Program-made: the position numbers and the translations under genes
Source of the DNA: JADGRF01 sp036382515
GTDB taxonomy: Bacteria > Myxococcota_A > Polyangia > Polyangiales > JAFGIB01
Assembly (NCBI GenBank): GCA_036382515.1
Contig: DASVHQ010000421.1
Coordinates: 1-49,838, forward strand
DNA length: 49,838 bases
Reading direction: 5' to 3'
Shown: one piece after another, positions 1 to 7,901 of the stretch
Numbering within the stretch: the stretch's first letter is position 1
Layout: each line of letters opens with the position of its first letter
The notes under the pieces: generated by a model
Databases searched by the model: none
Told to the model about the DNA's origin: nothing
What the model saw: only the letters and a program-made list of their open reading frames with translations

Positions 1-69
1 GGCAAAGGGTCTCCCGTGCGCGTGCTTCGGTCTTCGGTGGCCGCCTTCTTGGCGACCACCATTGACTAA
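1..69 (+). CDS. Partial C-terminus, helix-turn-helix/excisionase-like protein
   Basis: The first reading frame is open from the window edge to a TAA at 67-69 and encodes a 22-residue tail reading GKGSPVRVLRSSVAAFLA and a few more residues. This resembles the end of MerR/excisionase-type (HTH_17) DNA-binding domains, where a 'GRPVRV.RS.L.AFL' wing and helix close the fold. Only the tail is visible, so the assignment rests on a short motif. Its position, 92 bp from the 3' end of a tRNA gene, fits a recombination directionality factor of an integrated element lying mostly outside the window. It could equally be an unrelated small HTH protein. Confidence 0.4.
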   Translation, partial: GKGSPVRVLRSSVAAFLATTID

Positions 70-90
70 CTTCCTGCGATCCGGTCAAAA

Positions 91-112
91 GGTTGTAGCA
101 TGGGTTGTAGCA
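91..112. repeat. Two-copy 10-bp direct repeat near the tRNA 3' end
   Basis: GGTTGTAGCA occurs at 91-100 and again at 103-112, a 12-bp period. It lies between the HTH-like tail and the tRNA-Arg 3' end. Short direct repeats beside a tRNA can be integrase arm sites or transcription-factor sites; the sequence alone does not decide. Confidence 0.45.
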
Positions 113-161
113 GGGGTCGTCATCGGATCGTATGCGGTCTCTAACCCACCGGAATCATTCG

Positions 162-235
162 CGCACCCGGCAGGACTCGAACCTGCGACCCTCTGCTTAG
201 AAGGCAGACGCTCTATCCAACTGAGCTACGGGCGC
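162..235 (-). tRNA. tRNA-Arg (anticodon TCT)
   Basis: Read on the minus strand, the 74 nt fold into a standard cloverleaf. The acceptor stem GCGCCCG pairs with CGGGTGC (one G-U), followed by a G discriminator. The anticodon stem TCTGC/GCAGA holds the loop CTTCTAA with anticodon TCT, which reads AGA. The T arm is GCAGG-TTCGAGT-CCTGC. The CCA end is not encoded, because the next bases are CGA. The 3' end faces the window start, where an HTH/excisionase-like tail ends; tRNA 3' ends are common integration sites. Confidence 0.97.
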
Positions 236-320
236 TCACCGCTCAAAACGGCGCGACGGCCTTGTATCACGGCCTAGCCCCGGACGCTCTGTGGGTGTGT
301 TGGTGAGCGCCGCGAGCGGC

Positions 321-1085
321 TCACAGCGCCAGGTGCGCGCCACCTTCGACGGGGATGATCTGACCCGTAACGAGCTCGGAGCCGGTGATGAGGGAGAGGA
401 TGGCGGCGGCGACGTCGTCCGGTTCGCAGACCTTGCCGAGCACGGCGCGACCTTCCCAGAACTTCTTCACCGGCTCGTACGCTTCGCCGAGCCCTTGCTG
501 CAGCCACTCGCCGGCGATGAAGCCGGGAGCCACGGCGTTGACGCGGATCTTGGGCGCGAGCGCACGCGCCAGGGCTAGCGTGAGCGTGTTGAGCGCGCCC
601 TTGGAGGCGCAGTAGGGGATGGAGCTGCCGATGGCGCGCAGACCGCCGATCGAGGAGACGTTGACGATGCAGCCCTGGCCGTGGGCCTCGAGCGCCGCTC
701 GCGCAGCGCGCGCGCACTGGAAGGGGCCGCGCAGGTTCACGCCCATCATCAGGTCCCAGTCTTCGGGCGTGACGGCGTCGAGGTCTGTGTGGTCGATGAA
801 GCGGGTGGTGCCGGCGTTGTTGACCAACACGTCGAGCCGACCGAACTCGGCGAGCGCGGCTTGCACCATGGCCCGGCAGTCGCCGTCAGCTGCAACGTCG
901 GCGCGCACGGCGATCGACTTCGCGCCGAGGGCACGGGCTTCGGCGCTGACGCGCTCGGCGGCGTCCTTGGAGCGACTATAGTTGACGAGCACGGCGCAGC
1001 CTTGGCGCGCCAGCTGAAGCGCCGTCGCTCTGCCTACCCCGGTGCCGCTGCCGGTTACGATTGCGGCCTTGCCCTCTAAGTGCAT
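321..1085 (-). CDS. Short-chain dehydrogenase/reductase (SDR)
   Basis: The 254-residue protein has the classical SDR layout. An N-terminal TGSGTGVGRA motif (TGxxxGxG) binds the dinucleotide, VLVNNAG follows strand 4, and the catalytic Ser (VNVSSIGG) is followed by YCASK, giving the Tyr-x-x-x-Lys pair. Length and spacing match cytosolic FabG-like NAD(P)H oxidoreductases; the substrate cannot be told. The ATG start is preceded by GGAGGG with normal spacing. The gene stands alone between the tRNA and a membrane protein on the same strand, so no pathway is suggested by context. Confidence 0.93.
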   Translation of the reverse strand: MHLEGKAAIVTGSGTGVGRATALQLARQGCAVLVNYSRSKDAAERVSAEARALGAKSIAVRADVAADGDCRAMVQAALAEFGRLDVLVNNAGTTRFIDHTDLDAVTPEDWDLMMGVNLRGPFQCARAARAALEAHGQGCIVNVSSIGGLRAIGSSIPYCASKGALNTLTLALARALAPKIRVNAVAPGFIAGEWLQQGLGEAYEPVKKFWEGRAVLGKVCEPDDVAAAILSLITGSELVTGQIIPVEGGAHLAL

Positions 1086-1192
1086 GCGTCCCTCCGCCTG
1101 GATTGGTCGCCGGTTTTAGCGTTTCCTGCGACAGAAATCATCCAGACGGGGGGACGGCGTGGGGCGTTACGCGGACTATCAGCTACGAAGGC

Positions 1193-1819
1193 TCACTTCG
1201 CGCGCGTGCGGAGCGCAGTTTCGAAGGCTTCCTGGCTCGCGTCGTACGACTGCATGCCGGTGGCGACCTTGTCGAGCAGGCTGCTCAGGCGCTTGGTGTC
1301 GTACGAGGGAACCTGGGCGGCACCCTCCACGGTTTGTTGCAGGTCCTTGGCGGCGGAGACCAGGGCGGCGGCCTCGGTGGTGACGTCCTTGGGCACGCGC
1401 AGCGCGGAGAGCTCCGTGCCGACTTGCTCGAGCATGGGTGCGCAGTGTGCCAGCGTACGCGTGTAGGTCTTGCCGAAGCGATCGCTCGCGGATTGCAGCG
1501 CCTGCCGCAGGGCATCCTTCGAGGCAGCCTTGTCAGCGGTGGTGCCCGGGGCGGCGCAGAGCAAGAAGGCGGAGATCTGTTTGGTGTGGAGGGCACGCAC
1601 GCTGGTGGCGGCCTCGACGTAGGCCTCGCGCGTGTCCACGTGCTTCATCCACACGACGCCGGCGACGGCCAACACGACCGCGGCGCCGATCGCGGCACGC
1701 AGTTGCCAGACTCGGCCTCCGCTTATGAGCGCTGCCTCGTCTTCGACCGTCAGGCGGTCGAGCTGGATGGAGGCCAGGGAGTCTTCGGTGGTCGTGAGCT
1801 TGGAATGCGGCTGGGTCAT
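1193..1819 (-). CDS. Hypothetical single-pass membrane protein
   Basis: A 208-residue protein of unrecognised family. A polar N-terminus (about 35 residues) precedes one membrane segment near residues 42-58 (the AAVVLAVAGVVWM stretch). The remaining ~150 residues are Ala-rich and helical-looking, with two Cys at positions typical of a periplasmic domain (FLLCAAPG and LAHCAPM). The predicted topology is cytoplasmic tail, one helix, periplasmic helical domain. An AGAGAG purine run upstream of the ATG can serve as ribosome-binding site. The next gene on this strand, the SDR, begins 107 bp downstream, so co-transcription is possible but not shown. Confidence 0.72.
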   Translation of the reverse strand: MTQPHSKLTTTEDSLASIQLDRLTVEDEAALISGGRVWQLRAAIGAAVVLAVAGVVWMKHVDTREAYVEAATSVRALHTKQISAFLLCAAPGTTADKAASKDALRQALQSASDRFGKTYTRTLAHCAPMLEQVGTELSALRVPKDVTTEAAALVSAAKDLQQTVEGAAQVPSYDTKRLSSLLDKVATGMQSYDASQEAFETALRTRAK

Positions 1820-1929
1820 GGTGATCTCTCTTTCGCAGGAAGCGTTAGCGCTGCGCCCTCTGTTCTCCGATTACGCACCCGCGCGCACGCGGCAAGGCAG
1901 CGCATCGACAATTCGCGTGGTGTGCAGAC

Positions 1930-2163
1930 TCAGCACAGCGCTGATGCGCAGGCGTCTTCATCACCTCGGCAGGTGGTGCCGAAAAATTGCACTGCGCAGA
2001 TGCGCGCGAGTTCGTTGCAATTGTCACGCTTGCAGCCATCACACTCTAGGTGGCAGCTGCACACAGCTTCGAGCCATGTGTTCGCACAGGTGTTGTTGGC
2101 GGCTTGACGCGGATCAATGCACGCCCAGCAACGGCGTGTGGCCAACCGCCGCGTCGGCGGCAC
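1930..2163 (-). CDS. Possible small Cys-rich protein or gene remnant
   Basis: In the 361-bp gap between the membrane-protein gene and rdgB, one minus-strand frame is open from a GTG at 2163 (or TTG at 2145) to a TGA at 1930. The last 66 of about 77 residues contain 12 Cys, in spacings such as CxC, CxxxC and CxxC (AVCSCHLECDGCKRDNC). That density looks like a disulfide-rich exported module of the kind common in myxobacterial surface proteins. No signal peptide is seen, and the frame stays open into rdgB, so it may be the tail of a decayed lipoprotein gene. No other gene is visible in this gap. Confidence 0.33.
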   Translation of the reverse strand: MPPTRRLATRRCWACIDPRQAANNTCANTWLEAVCSCHLECDGCKRDNCNELARICAVQFFGTTCRGDEDACASALC

Positions 2164-2180
2164 GTGGCGAACCGCGCGCG

Positions 2181-2816
2181 TCAGCGGCGCGTGGTCAAAT
2201 AGCTCGCGAGGAATGCCTTCATTTTGCGCATCGCGAGCGCGCGGTGACTGATGCGGTTCTTCTCGTCGGACGAGAGCTCGGCCATGGTGCAGTCGTAGCC
2301 GGCGAGCCGGAACAGTGGGTCGTAGCCGAAACCGCCGTGGCCTGCGCGAACCCGCAAGATGCTGCCTTCGCATACCCCGTCTTCGGTGTGCACGTGCTCG
2401 CCCAGCGGGCCCTGTAGATCGGCCAGCGCCAGCACTACACGATAGCGCGCGGTGCGGCGGGGCTCGGGCACGCTGGCCAGCTCCGACAGCAACTTTTCGT
2501 TGTTGCCATCGTCGTCACCGTGCTCGCCAGCGTAGCGCGCGGAGTGCACGCCCGGTCGACCGCCGAGCGCATCCACCTCAAGGCCGCTGTCGTCGGACAA
2601 GACGAGCAGGTGCGTGGCCTGCGCGATCACGCGCGCCTTCTTGCGGGCGTTGTCAGCGAAGCTCGCGCCGTCTTCGACCACCGGCGGCAAGCCCGAAATG
2701 TCTGCGGGCGTGAGCAAGAGCAGGCCCGGAAGATCTGCGAGCAGCTCGCGAAACTCGCGAACCTTGCCCTGGTTGTACGTGGCAAGCAGCAGCGATGTGC
2801 GCTCGCGCTCAGCCAT
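2181..2816 (-). CDS. rdgB: XTP/dITP pyrophosphatase (RdgB/HAM1 family)
   Basis: The 211-residue enzyme hydrolyses non-canonical purine nucleoside triphosphates (XTP, ITP, dITP) to monophosphates, keeping deaminated bases out of nucleic acids. The N-terminal TYNQGKVREF motif corresponds to the family's nucleotide-binding 'T.N..K..E'. The metal site lies in SDDSGLEVDALGG, followed by the conserved GVHSARYAG. GYDPLF and SHRALA near the C-terminus are also family signatures. The length is normal for the family. The start codon overlaps the 3' end of rph by 8 bp, so the two are probably translationally coupled; rph-rdgB is a frequent pair in bacteria. Confidence 0.97.
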   Translation of the reverse strand: MAERERTSLLLATYNQGKVREFRELLADLPGLLLLTPADISGLPPVVEDGASFADNARKKARVIAQATHLLVLSDDSGLEVDALGGRPGVHSARYAGEHGDDDGNNEKLLSELASVPEPRRTARYRVVLALADLQGPLGEHVHTEDGVCEGSILRVRAGHGGFGYDPLFRLAGYDCTMAELSSDEKNRISHRALAMRKMKAFLASYLTTRR

Positions 2817-3561
2817 GGAGTCGGCCCAGGTCGATGCCGAGCGCAGACAGTGCCTTGGTCTGCTCGGCGTTGAGTTGCGCGATGCCGGCGAGACCGCACT
2901 CGACGAGCGCGTCGTGCTCGGCGCGGCTCATCGGCGCGCCCTCGGCGGTGCCCTGCACTTCCACGATGTTGCCGGACTGCGTGGCGACCAGGTTCAGATC
3001 GACCTGCGCGTCACGGTCTTCGACGTAACACAGGTCGAGCACGGCAATGCCGTCGAAGAGGCCGATGCTGACGGCGGCCACCGGCTCGCGCAACACGCCA
3101 GAGCTCACCAGGCCCCGCTTGCGCAGCGCGTCGAGCGCCATCACGAGCGCGATGTAGCCGCCGGTGATGGCGGCTGTGCGGGTGCCGCCGTCGGCGTCGA
3201 GCACGTCGCAGTCGAGCGTGATGGTGCGCTCACCGAGCTTTTCGGGACGCACGGCAGCGCGCAGGGCGCGGCCGATCAAGCGCTGGATTTCCTGGCTGCG
3301 ACCGCTGACCGGGCCGCGCGTGCCTTCGCGACGCTGACGCTCGGGGTTGGCGCGCGGATGCATGGCGTACTCGGCCGTGACCCAGCCCTTGCCTTTGCCC
3401 TTGAGGAAGTCTTGCACGCCCTCTTCGACCGTGGCGGAGATCAGCACCTTGGTGCCGCCGCAACTGTAGAGCACCGAACCCTCCGGGTTGCGCTGCACGC
3501 GCGTCTCGATGCTGACCTTGCGCAAGCTGTCTGCGCTTCGCCCGTCTTGTCTGGTTCGCAT
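2809..3561 (-). CDS. rph: Ribonuclease PH
   Basis: The 250-residue protein is a phosphorolytic 3'-5' exoribonuclease that trims tRNA precursors and forms ring hexamers. Recognisable blocks are SCGGTKVLISATVEEG, the EYAMHPRANPER region with GRSQEIQRLIGRALRA, and the TLDCDVLDADGGTRTAAITGGYIAL block with its conserved Asp residues. The length is close to that of the E. coli enzyme. The start lies 9 bp downstream of the sensor-kinase stop, and the 3' end overlaps rdgB by 8 bp, so kinase-rph-rdgB probably form one transcript. The visible blocks show no truncation. Confidence 0.97.
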   Translation of the reverse strand: MRTRQDGRSADSLRKVSIETRVQRNPEGSVLYSCGGTKVLISATVEEGVQDFLKGKGKGWVTAEYAMHPRANPERQRREGTRGPVSGRSQEIQRLIGRALRAAVRPEKLGERTITLDCDVLDADGGTRTAAITGGYIALVMALDALRKRGLVSSGVLREPVAAVSIGLFDGIAVLDLCYVEDRDAQVDLNLVATQSGNIVEVQGTAEGAPMSRAEHDALVECGLAGIAQLNAEQTKALSALGIDLGRLHG

Positions 3562-3570
3562 GGCGCGGCT

Positions 3571-5133
3571 CTAACTTTCGGCCACCAGCGCGTCCGGCTC
3601 GAGCTTGTCTGCGAGCCGGGCCGCGGGGAAATGGAGCGTGAACACGGTACCTTCGCCAGGCGCGCTCTCGCAACGGATCTGACCGCCGTGCGCTACCACG
3701 ATCTGTTGGGTGAGAGGAAGCCCCAGGCCGCTGCCGCGCTGCTTGGTCGTGTAGAAGAGGTCGAAGATGCGTTCCTTGTGCTCGGCGTCCATGCCGACGC
3801 CTTGATCGCGCACCGTGACCTCGACCCCGTCGCCCTTGCGCTGCGCTCGCACGCCGATGCGACCGCCGCTGGGCATCGCTTCACGCGCGTTCTTGAGCAG
3901 ATTGATCAGCACTTGCCGGATCTGGGCCTCGTCCATCGCCACCAGCGGCAGCTCGTCGTCCAGCTCGACGTCGAGCGTGACGGTGGCAGCGTTCATCTCG
4001 GCGCGCATCAGCTGCACGGTGCCCTGGATGACGTCGCCGATGTGCTCGGGCTCGAGCCGGGGGTTCGGCAGGCGCGCCACGCGCAGATACTCCTCGGTCA
4101 CGGCGCGCAAGCGTTCGATCTCGCGATGAATCGCGCCCAGCAGGTCCTTGGTTTCGCGGTTCGCCCCCGCCAGCTCTTCCTCCAGCAGCTCGACGTTGAG
4201 GCCGATGCTGGAGAGCGGGTTACGCACCTCGTGACTGACGTGTGCGGCCATGCGGCCGATGGCGGCGAGCCGCTCGGTCTGCAGCAAACGCGTCTGTGCT
4301 TCGCGCAGGCTGTCTTCGCGCGCGACCAGCGCCGCGACCATGCGCTCGAATTCCTGCGCGAGCCGGCCGATTTCGTCGTCGGTGGTGGGGCCGAGGCGTT
4401 CGCTGAGCTCACCGCGTGCCACGGCCTCCACGCGCTCTTGCAGTCGCGGCAGCGGCGACAGCACGCGCTGCGACCACCATGCGACCACAAGGCCGACCAA
4501 GAGGGCCATCGCCGCGAGCGCCCACAACACGGTGATCGCCTGTTCTTGCTGCGCACTCACGCGACGACTGGTGGCCTCGATGCGCGCGACGATCTCGCCC
4601 CACATGCGACGCCACTCGTTGTCGATGGCGCGCTCGCGTGCCCGCAGATCACCGAGGATGCGCTCCGCGCTCGGGCGGTCGGTGGTCTCGAGCGCGACGT
4701 AGAGCTCGTCGTAGCGCTTCTCGCCCTCGAGCATCATCGACTGCACGCGCCGCAGGCTGCGCTGCACGCGCACCAGCGCTGCACCCTCGGTGTCCCACGG
4801 AGCCAGCGTGTGGATCTGAGCAATCTTGTCGCGCGCCTGTTTGAGCGTGAGCGGCCGGCTCTTGCGCGCAGCATTCAACCAGGCGCGCGTGGCGGCGGTG
4901 TCGCGTTCGGTGAGCAGCCGATCGAGGAGATTGCTGAACACGGATTGCGTGGCGCGGGCTTCGCTGACGGTGAGCGCCAGCGGCAAGTAGCCCTCGTGCA
5001 CGAGCGAGAGCGCGGCGGCGGTGCGCTCGTGCTGCACGAAGCTCACCACCGAGACCAGCGCGCTGGCGCTGAGCACCAGCGCGAAGCCTAGGAAGATCCG
5101 GCGAGGGATCGAGAGCCGAACGGGCACGCGCAT
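3571..5133 (-). CDS. Membrane sensor histidine kinase with HAMP
   Basis: A 520-residue sensor kinase. Residues about 8-32 form the first membrane helix and about 200-221 the second, enclosing a ~165-residue helical extracytoplasmic sensor. A HAMP linker follows (about 222-275), then a HisKA domain with HVSHEVRNPLSSIGLN (phospho-acceptor His301), then an HATPase domain with N box (NLLKNAREAM), G1 (DQGVGMD), F (FYTTK) and G2 (GSGLGLPL). No response regulator is adjacent, so the partner is unknown. The ATG at 5133 is chosen because the hydrophobic N-terminus begins there and a TACGCT box sits 8 nt upstream; an in-frame ATG at 5205 would put a terminator-like palindrome inside the gene. Confidence 0.93.
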   Translation of the reverse strand: MRVPVRLSIPRRIFLGFALVLSASALVSVVSFVQHERTAAALSLVHEGYLPLALTVSEARATQSVFSNLLDRLLTERDTAATRAWLNAARKSRPLTLKQARDKIAQIHTLAPWDTEGAALVRVQRSLRRVQSMMLEGEKRYDELYVALETTDRPSAERILGDLRARERAIDNEWRRMWGEIVARIEATSRRVSAQQEQAITVLWALAAMALLVGLVVAWWSQRVLSPLPRLQERVEAVARGELSERLGPTTDDEIGRLAQEFERMVAALVAREDSLREAQTRLLQTERLAAIGRMAAHVSHEVRNPLSSIGLNVELLEEELAGANRETKDLLGAIHREIERLRAVTEEYLRVARLPNPRLEPEHIGDVIQGTVQLMRAEMNAATVTLDVELDDELPLVAMDEAQIRQVLINLLKNAREAMPSGGRIGVRAQRKGDGVEVTVRDQGVGMDAEHKERIFDLFYTTKQRGSGLGLPLTQQIVVAHGGQIRCESAPGEGTVFTLHFPAARLADKLEPDALVAES

Positions 5134-5141
5134 GCAGGGCC

Positions 5142-5147
5142 AGCGTA
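5142..5147 (-). promoter_or_regulatory. Candidate -10 box of the sensor kinase gene
   Basis: TACGCT (minus strand) ends 8 nt before the ATG at 5133 and fits TANNNT. No Shine-Dalgarno sequence lies between it and the start, so transcription could begin at or within a few bases of the start codon. It directly follows the T-tract of the upstream terminator-like structure. Confidence 0.4.
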
Positions 5148-5149
5148 GC

Positions 5150-5177
5150 AAAAAGCACGCGCCCACGCGTGGGCGCG
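5150..5177 (-). terminator. Intrinsic terminator: 10-bp perfect palindrome plus T-tract
   Basis: Bases 5158-5177 are a perfect 20-bp palindrome (CGCGCCCACG and its complement). On the minus strand it is followed by TGC and five T (5150-5154). This is a GC-rich hairpin and U-run as in Rho-independent termination. It lies 24 bp beyond the end of the broken TPR gene and just before the sensor-kinase gene, so it would end the former and isolate the latter. Confidence 0.65.
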
Positions 5178-5201
5178 GGTTTGCGGGTTTGCGGCCGTGG
5201 A

Positions 5202-5680
5202 TCACGGCAGCAGGCTGGTCAGGGCCTGGTCGGCGAGCGTGGGATTGGCAGCCACGGCGGCAGTGATCGCGGCCGTCGCTTGCTTGTTACGCCCGAGCTG
5301 AGCGAGCGCGCGAGCGTGAGCCAGCGGCCGCGGTCCGGGCTAGAAATAGCCGAGCCGCAGCGCGGATTGCGCGAGAGCGCGGCCCGCTCGGCCCGCGCGA
5401 GACGCGTTGGGTCGTCGGCCAGGAAGCGCACGGCGGCGCGTACGCTCAGCGCCTCGAGATCGCTCGAGTCGACCGCGAGCGCGCGGTCGAGCGCGGCGTC
5501 GGCTGCGGTCAAGTCCAGGTTGCGCAGCGCCATACCCGCACGCGTCACGTGCGCCGCCGTCAGCTGCGGGTTCACCGCCAGCGCACGATCAAGCATGGCG
5601 TCGGCCTCGGCGAAGTCCATGGTTTGCTGCGGCTGCAGGCGCGCCATCAGCGTCCCAGCGCACGCGCCGGAACCTGGCAT
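5202..5680 (-). pseudogene. TPR-repeat protein remnant, frameshifted/internally deleted
   Basis: From about 5680 to 5355 one frame encodes clear TPR units, such as FAEADAMLDRALAVNPQLTA followed by AADAALDRALAVDSSDLEAL, and then a stretch ending at ALSRNPR. Beyond that the frame turns into Arg/Ser/Pro-rich nonsense. A different frame, after an in-frame stop near 5341, resumes with an amphipathic helical tail (HARALAQLGRNKQATAAI to LTSLLP) and ends at the TGA at 5202. The simplest reading is an internal deletion or frameshift in a longer TPR protein; a TPR array followed by a peptidase-MA-like domain is a known architecture with such TPRs (inference). A sequencing error could explain the frame change but not the short length. 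Confidence 0.6.
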
Positions 5681-5771
5681 GCACGGGCACGCGCGCTGGG
5701 CGGCAGCACCGTGGACCTGCGTGAAAGATAGCCGGCAAACGTGGCACGCACAGACAGCGCGAGCCGCGAGC

Positions 5772-6410
5772 TCAGCCGGGGCCGGGCGTGCACGGCGTGG
5801 GCACAGTGCCCTTCATCAGCACGCTGGTCTGCGCGCAGCCGAGGCCCAGGTAGGTGTCGAGGCCACCGCAGGTGCCATCCGAGCGGCAGCAACCCTGCAG
5901 GCTGAAGCCCATGATGCTGGCCGCCGGACAGGCGGCGCTGGCGGCACCCGGAGCGTTCTGTTCGACGCACGCGCCGGCACCGGTGGCACCGAGGCTCGAC
6001 AGATCGAGACCGCATTTCTTGCTGGTCGTGCAGCAGCTGGGTAGCGCGATCACCGCGCCCGGTGAAGCCGCACAGCTCTTGCAGCCGGTCGCGCCACCGA
6101 CGCCTGCGGTGCCCGCTGTGCCTGCCGACCCGCCGCCAGCGCCAGCAGCCGAGGTGCCAGCGGCTCCGCTGGTGCCCGCGCCGGCTCCAACGCCGACTCC
6201 GATGCCGCCACCGGCACCGCCGCTGGTGCCCGCACCGCCGCTGGTGCCCGCCGCGGCGCTGGTGCCGGCCGCGCCGCCATCGACTGCCAGGGCCCCGCTG
6301 ACCACACCGACGTCATGCGACTTGGTGCAACCTGCGAACTGCAGTGCTGCCGCCAGCAGGACGGGAGAAACGAGCGACCAACCAAGCGTGCGCGCCGACA
6401 TAGCGGACAT
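5772..6410 (-). CDS. Lipoprotein with Gly/Ala/Ser linker and Cys-rich domain
   Basis: The 212-residue protein starts with a signal peptide ending in a lipobox (LQFAGC), so it is probably lipidated and held in a membrane. Residues ~40-110 are a low-complexity linker of GTSGGAG/GTSAAAG type units. The last ~100 residues hold Cys-rich segments (CKSC, SCCTTSKKC, QGCCRSDGTC) that resemble the 'CC...C' modules of the lipoprotein at 13242-14126. GGAG upstream of the ATG is a plausible ribosome-binding site; a second ATG three codons later is possible. This is a stalked, disulfide-bonded surface or periplasmic protein of unknown role. The layout is common in Polyangia (family knowledge). Confidence 0.82.
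   Translation of the reverse strand: MSAMSARTLGWSLVSPVLLAAALQFAGCTKSHDVGVVSGALAVDGGAAGTSAAAGTSGGAGTSGGAGGGIGVGVGAGAGTSGAAGTSAAGAGGGSAGTAGTAGVGGATGCKSCAASPGAVIALPSCCTTSKKCGLDLSSLGATGAGACVEQNAPGAASAACPAASIMGFSLQGCCRSDGTCGGLDTYLGLGCAQTSVLMKGTVPTPCTPGPG
6222..6275. repeat. Three 18-bp tandem units coding the lipoprotein linker
   Basis: Near-identical 18-bp units start at 6222, 6240 and 6258, all beginning GCTGGTGCC on the plus strand. They encode the GTSGGA-type repeats of the linker in the 5772-6410 gene. Such tracts can change length by slippage or recombination. Confidence 0.6.
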
Positions 6411-6492
6411 ACGAGAACTCCAGGTGAACCCTACGGGTTGCAGGTCCTAGCTCCATAACACATCGGCCAGGCCGGTGGCACGTCGGGAGCAC

Positions 6493-6528
6493 GAAAACCC
6501 CAGGCCTGCGCAGCGGGGATCACAGGCC
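6493..6528 (-). terminator. Weak intrinsic terminator after the DUF58 gene
   Basis: On the minus strand GGCCTG (6523-6528) and CAGGCC (6503-6508) form a 6-bp stem, followed by TGGGGTTTTCG. It lies about 65 bp beyond the DUF58 stop, at the end of the five-gene operon and before the lipoprotein gene. The stem is short and the T-run has only four T, so confidence is limited. The rest of the 181-bp gap shows no gene. Confidence 0.35.
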
Positions 6529-6591
6529 GCCCTGGCCAGGCCGCAGACCTGCTGGTCGCCGGGGCCGCGCAGCCTACGCCTGCGCGCCGGA

Positions 6592-7901
6592 TCACAGGGC
6601 GTGTCGGGTCTTGATCTCGAGGTAGCGATTCACCGTGGCAATCGCGAGCTCGCCAGCGGGCGCTTCCAAAAGGCCCACGCCGGCCTTCTGCAAGTGCGTC
6701 TTGACCGCCTCGCGATCGGCCAGGATGTCCGCCGCGGCCGCACGCTGATAGACGTCGCTCTCGGTCTGTGCAGGCGCGCTGGCCAGCGCGCTCGCGACCG
6801 GATCGTTCATCGTCACGCAAACCGGCAGGTGCTTGCCGCGCAGGCGCGGCGCCTCGGCGGCCAGTGGCATGGCCTGCGACTCGTCGAGCAGATCGCTGAA
6901 CAGTAGGAGCAGGCAGCGCCGCGGCACGCGCCTGCGCACGAACTCCGAGAGCCGTCGGAAGTCGACGTACAAGGGGCTCGCCTCGACCGCGTACAGAGCC
7001 TCGAGGATGCGCCGGTACTGGGCGTTGCCGCGGCCCGGGGGCACGAAGCGCTGCACCTGCTCGGCAAACACGATCAGGCCGACCTTGTCGCCGGAACGCA
7101 GGGCCACCAAGCACAAGAGCAGCGCCGCGTGGATCGCGTGGTCGAGCTTGGTGAGCTCGCCTTGCTGCGTCGCCATCATCCGGCCGGCGTCGAGCGCCAC
7201 CAGCACGGTCTGGCTGTGCTCTTGACCGTGCACGCGCGTGATCGGACGCAGGCGCTTGGCCGTCGCCTTCCAGTCGAGATCGCGGAACGGATCGCCGGGC
7301 ACGTACTCGCGCAGCTGCTCGAATTCGCCGCCACCGCCGCCGCGCCGGACGTTGCGCACCCCGACGCTGTGCAGCGCGCCCAGACGTGCCGCGAGCTCGT
7401 AGCGACGCGGCCCGCGCAGGTTCGGGTACACGCGTACCTGCGCACGCGCCGGCAGCGTGACGAGCGCCGAGCCCAGACCGAAGCGGCCGTCGAGGCGCAG
7501 GTGCAGGTCGCCGAATTCGTAGAGCCCGCGGCGCGGCGGCCGGACTTCGTAGAGCAGCTCGCGATGCGCGTACGCGGGCAAGCTGAGCACGTGCTCCGGC
7601 TCGCTGGCCGTGAAGCCATCGGGGTAGTCGTCGCGCAGGCTGCCGCTGATGGCGGCGGCGCTGGCATTCTGGAGCTTGAGGTGGACGGCGTTCTCGACCC
7701 CGAGCAAGAAGCGCGCGTCGATCTCGCGACTGACGTGTGGCGCCCGCCGCGCGAGCGAACGCGCCTCGAGCAGGGCCGCGGCGCACAGCCACGCGTCGAG
7801 CAAGAGCGCGCTGAGCCGCCCGCTGCTGCCGAAGAAGAGCAGCGGCATCCCGAGCGCGACGTACAGCGCCAGACGCTTGCCCGGGATGAAGCGGTAGGGG
7901 C

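Noticed and set aside
62..277. 71-codon plus-strand reading frame containing PAGLEPATLCLEG
   Set aside because: It runs antisense through the tRNA-Arg gene; this peptide is a well-known false protein from tRNA antisense translation.
2614..5091. 825-codon plus-strand open frame opposite rph and the sensor kinase
   Set aside because: Rich in His, Arg, Ala and Asp with no domain; it mirrors well-supported genes on the other strand, as GC-rich codon bias produces.
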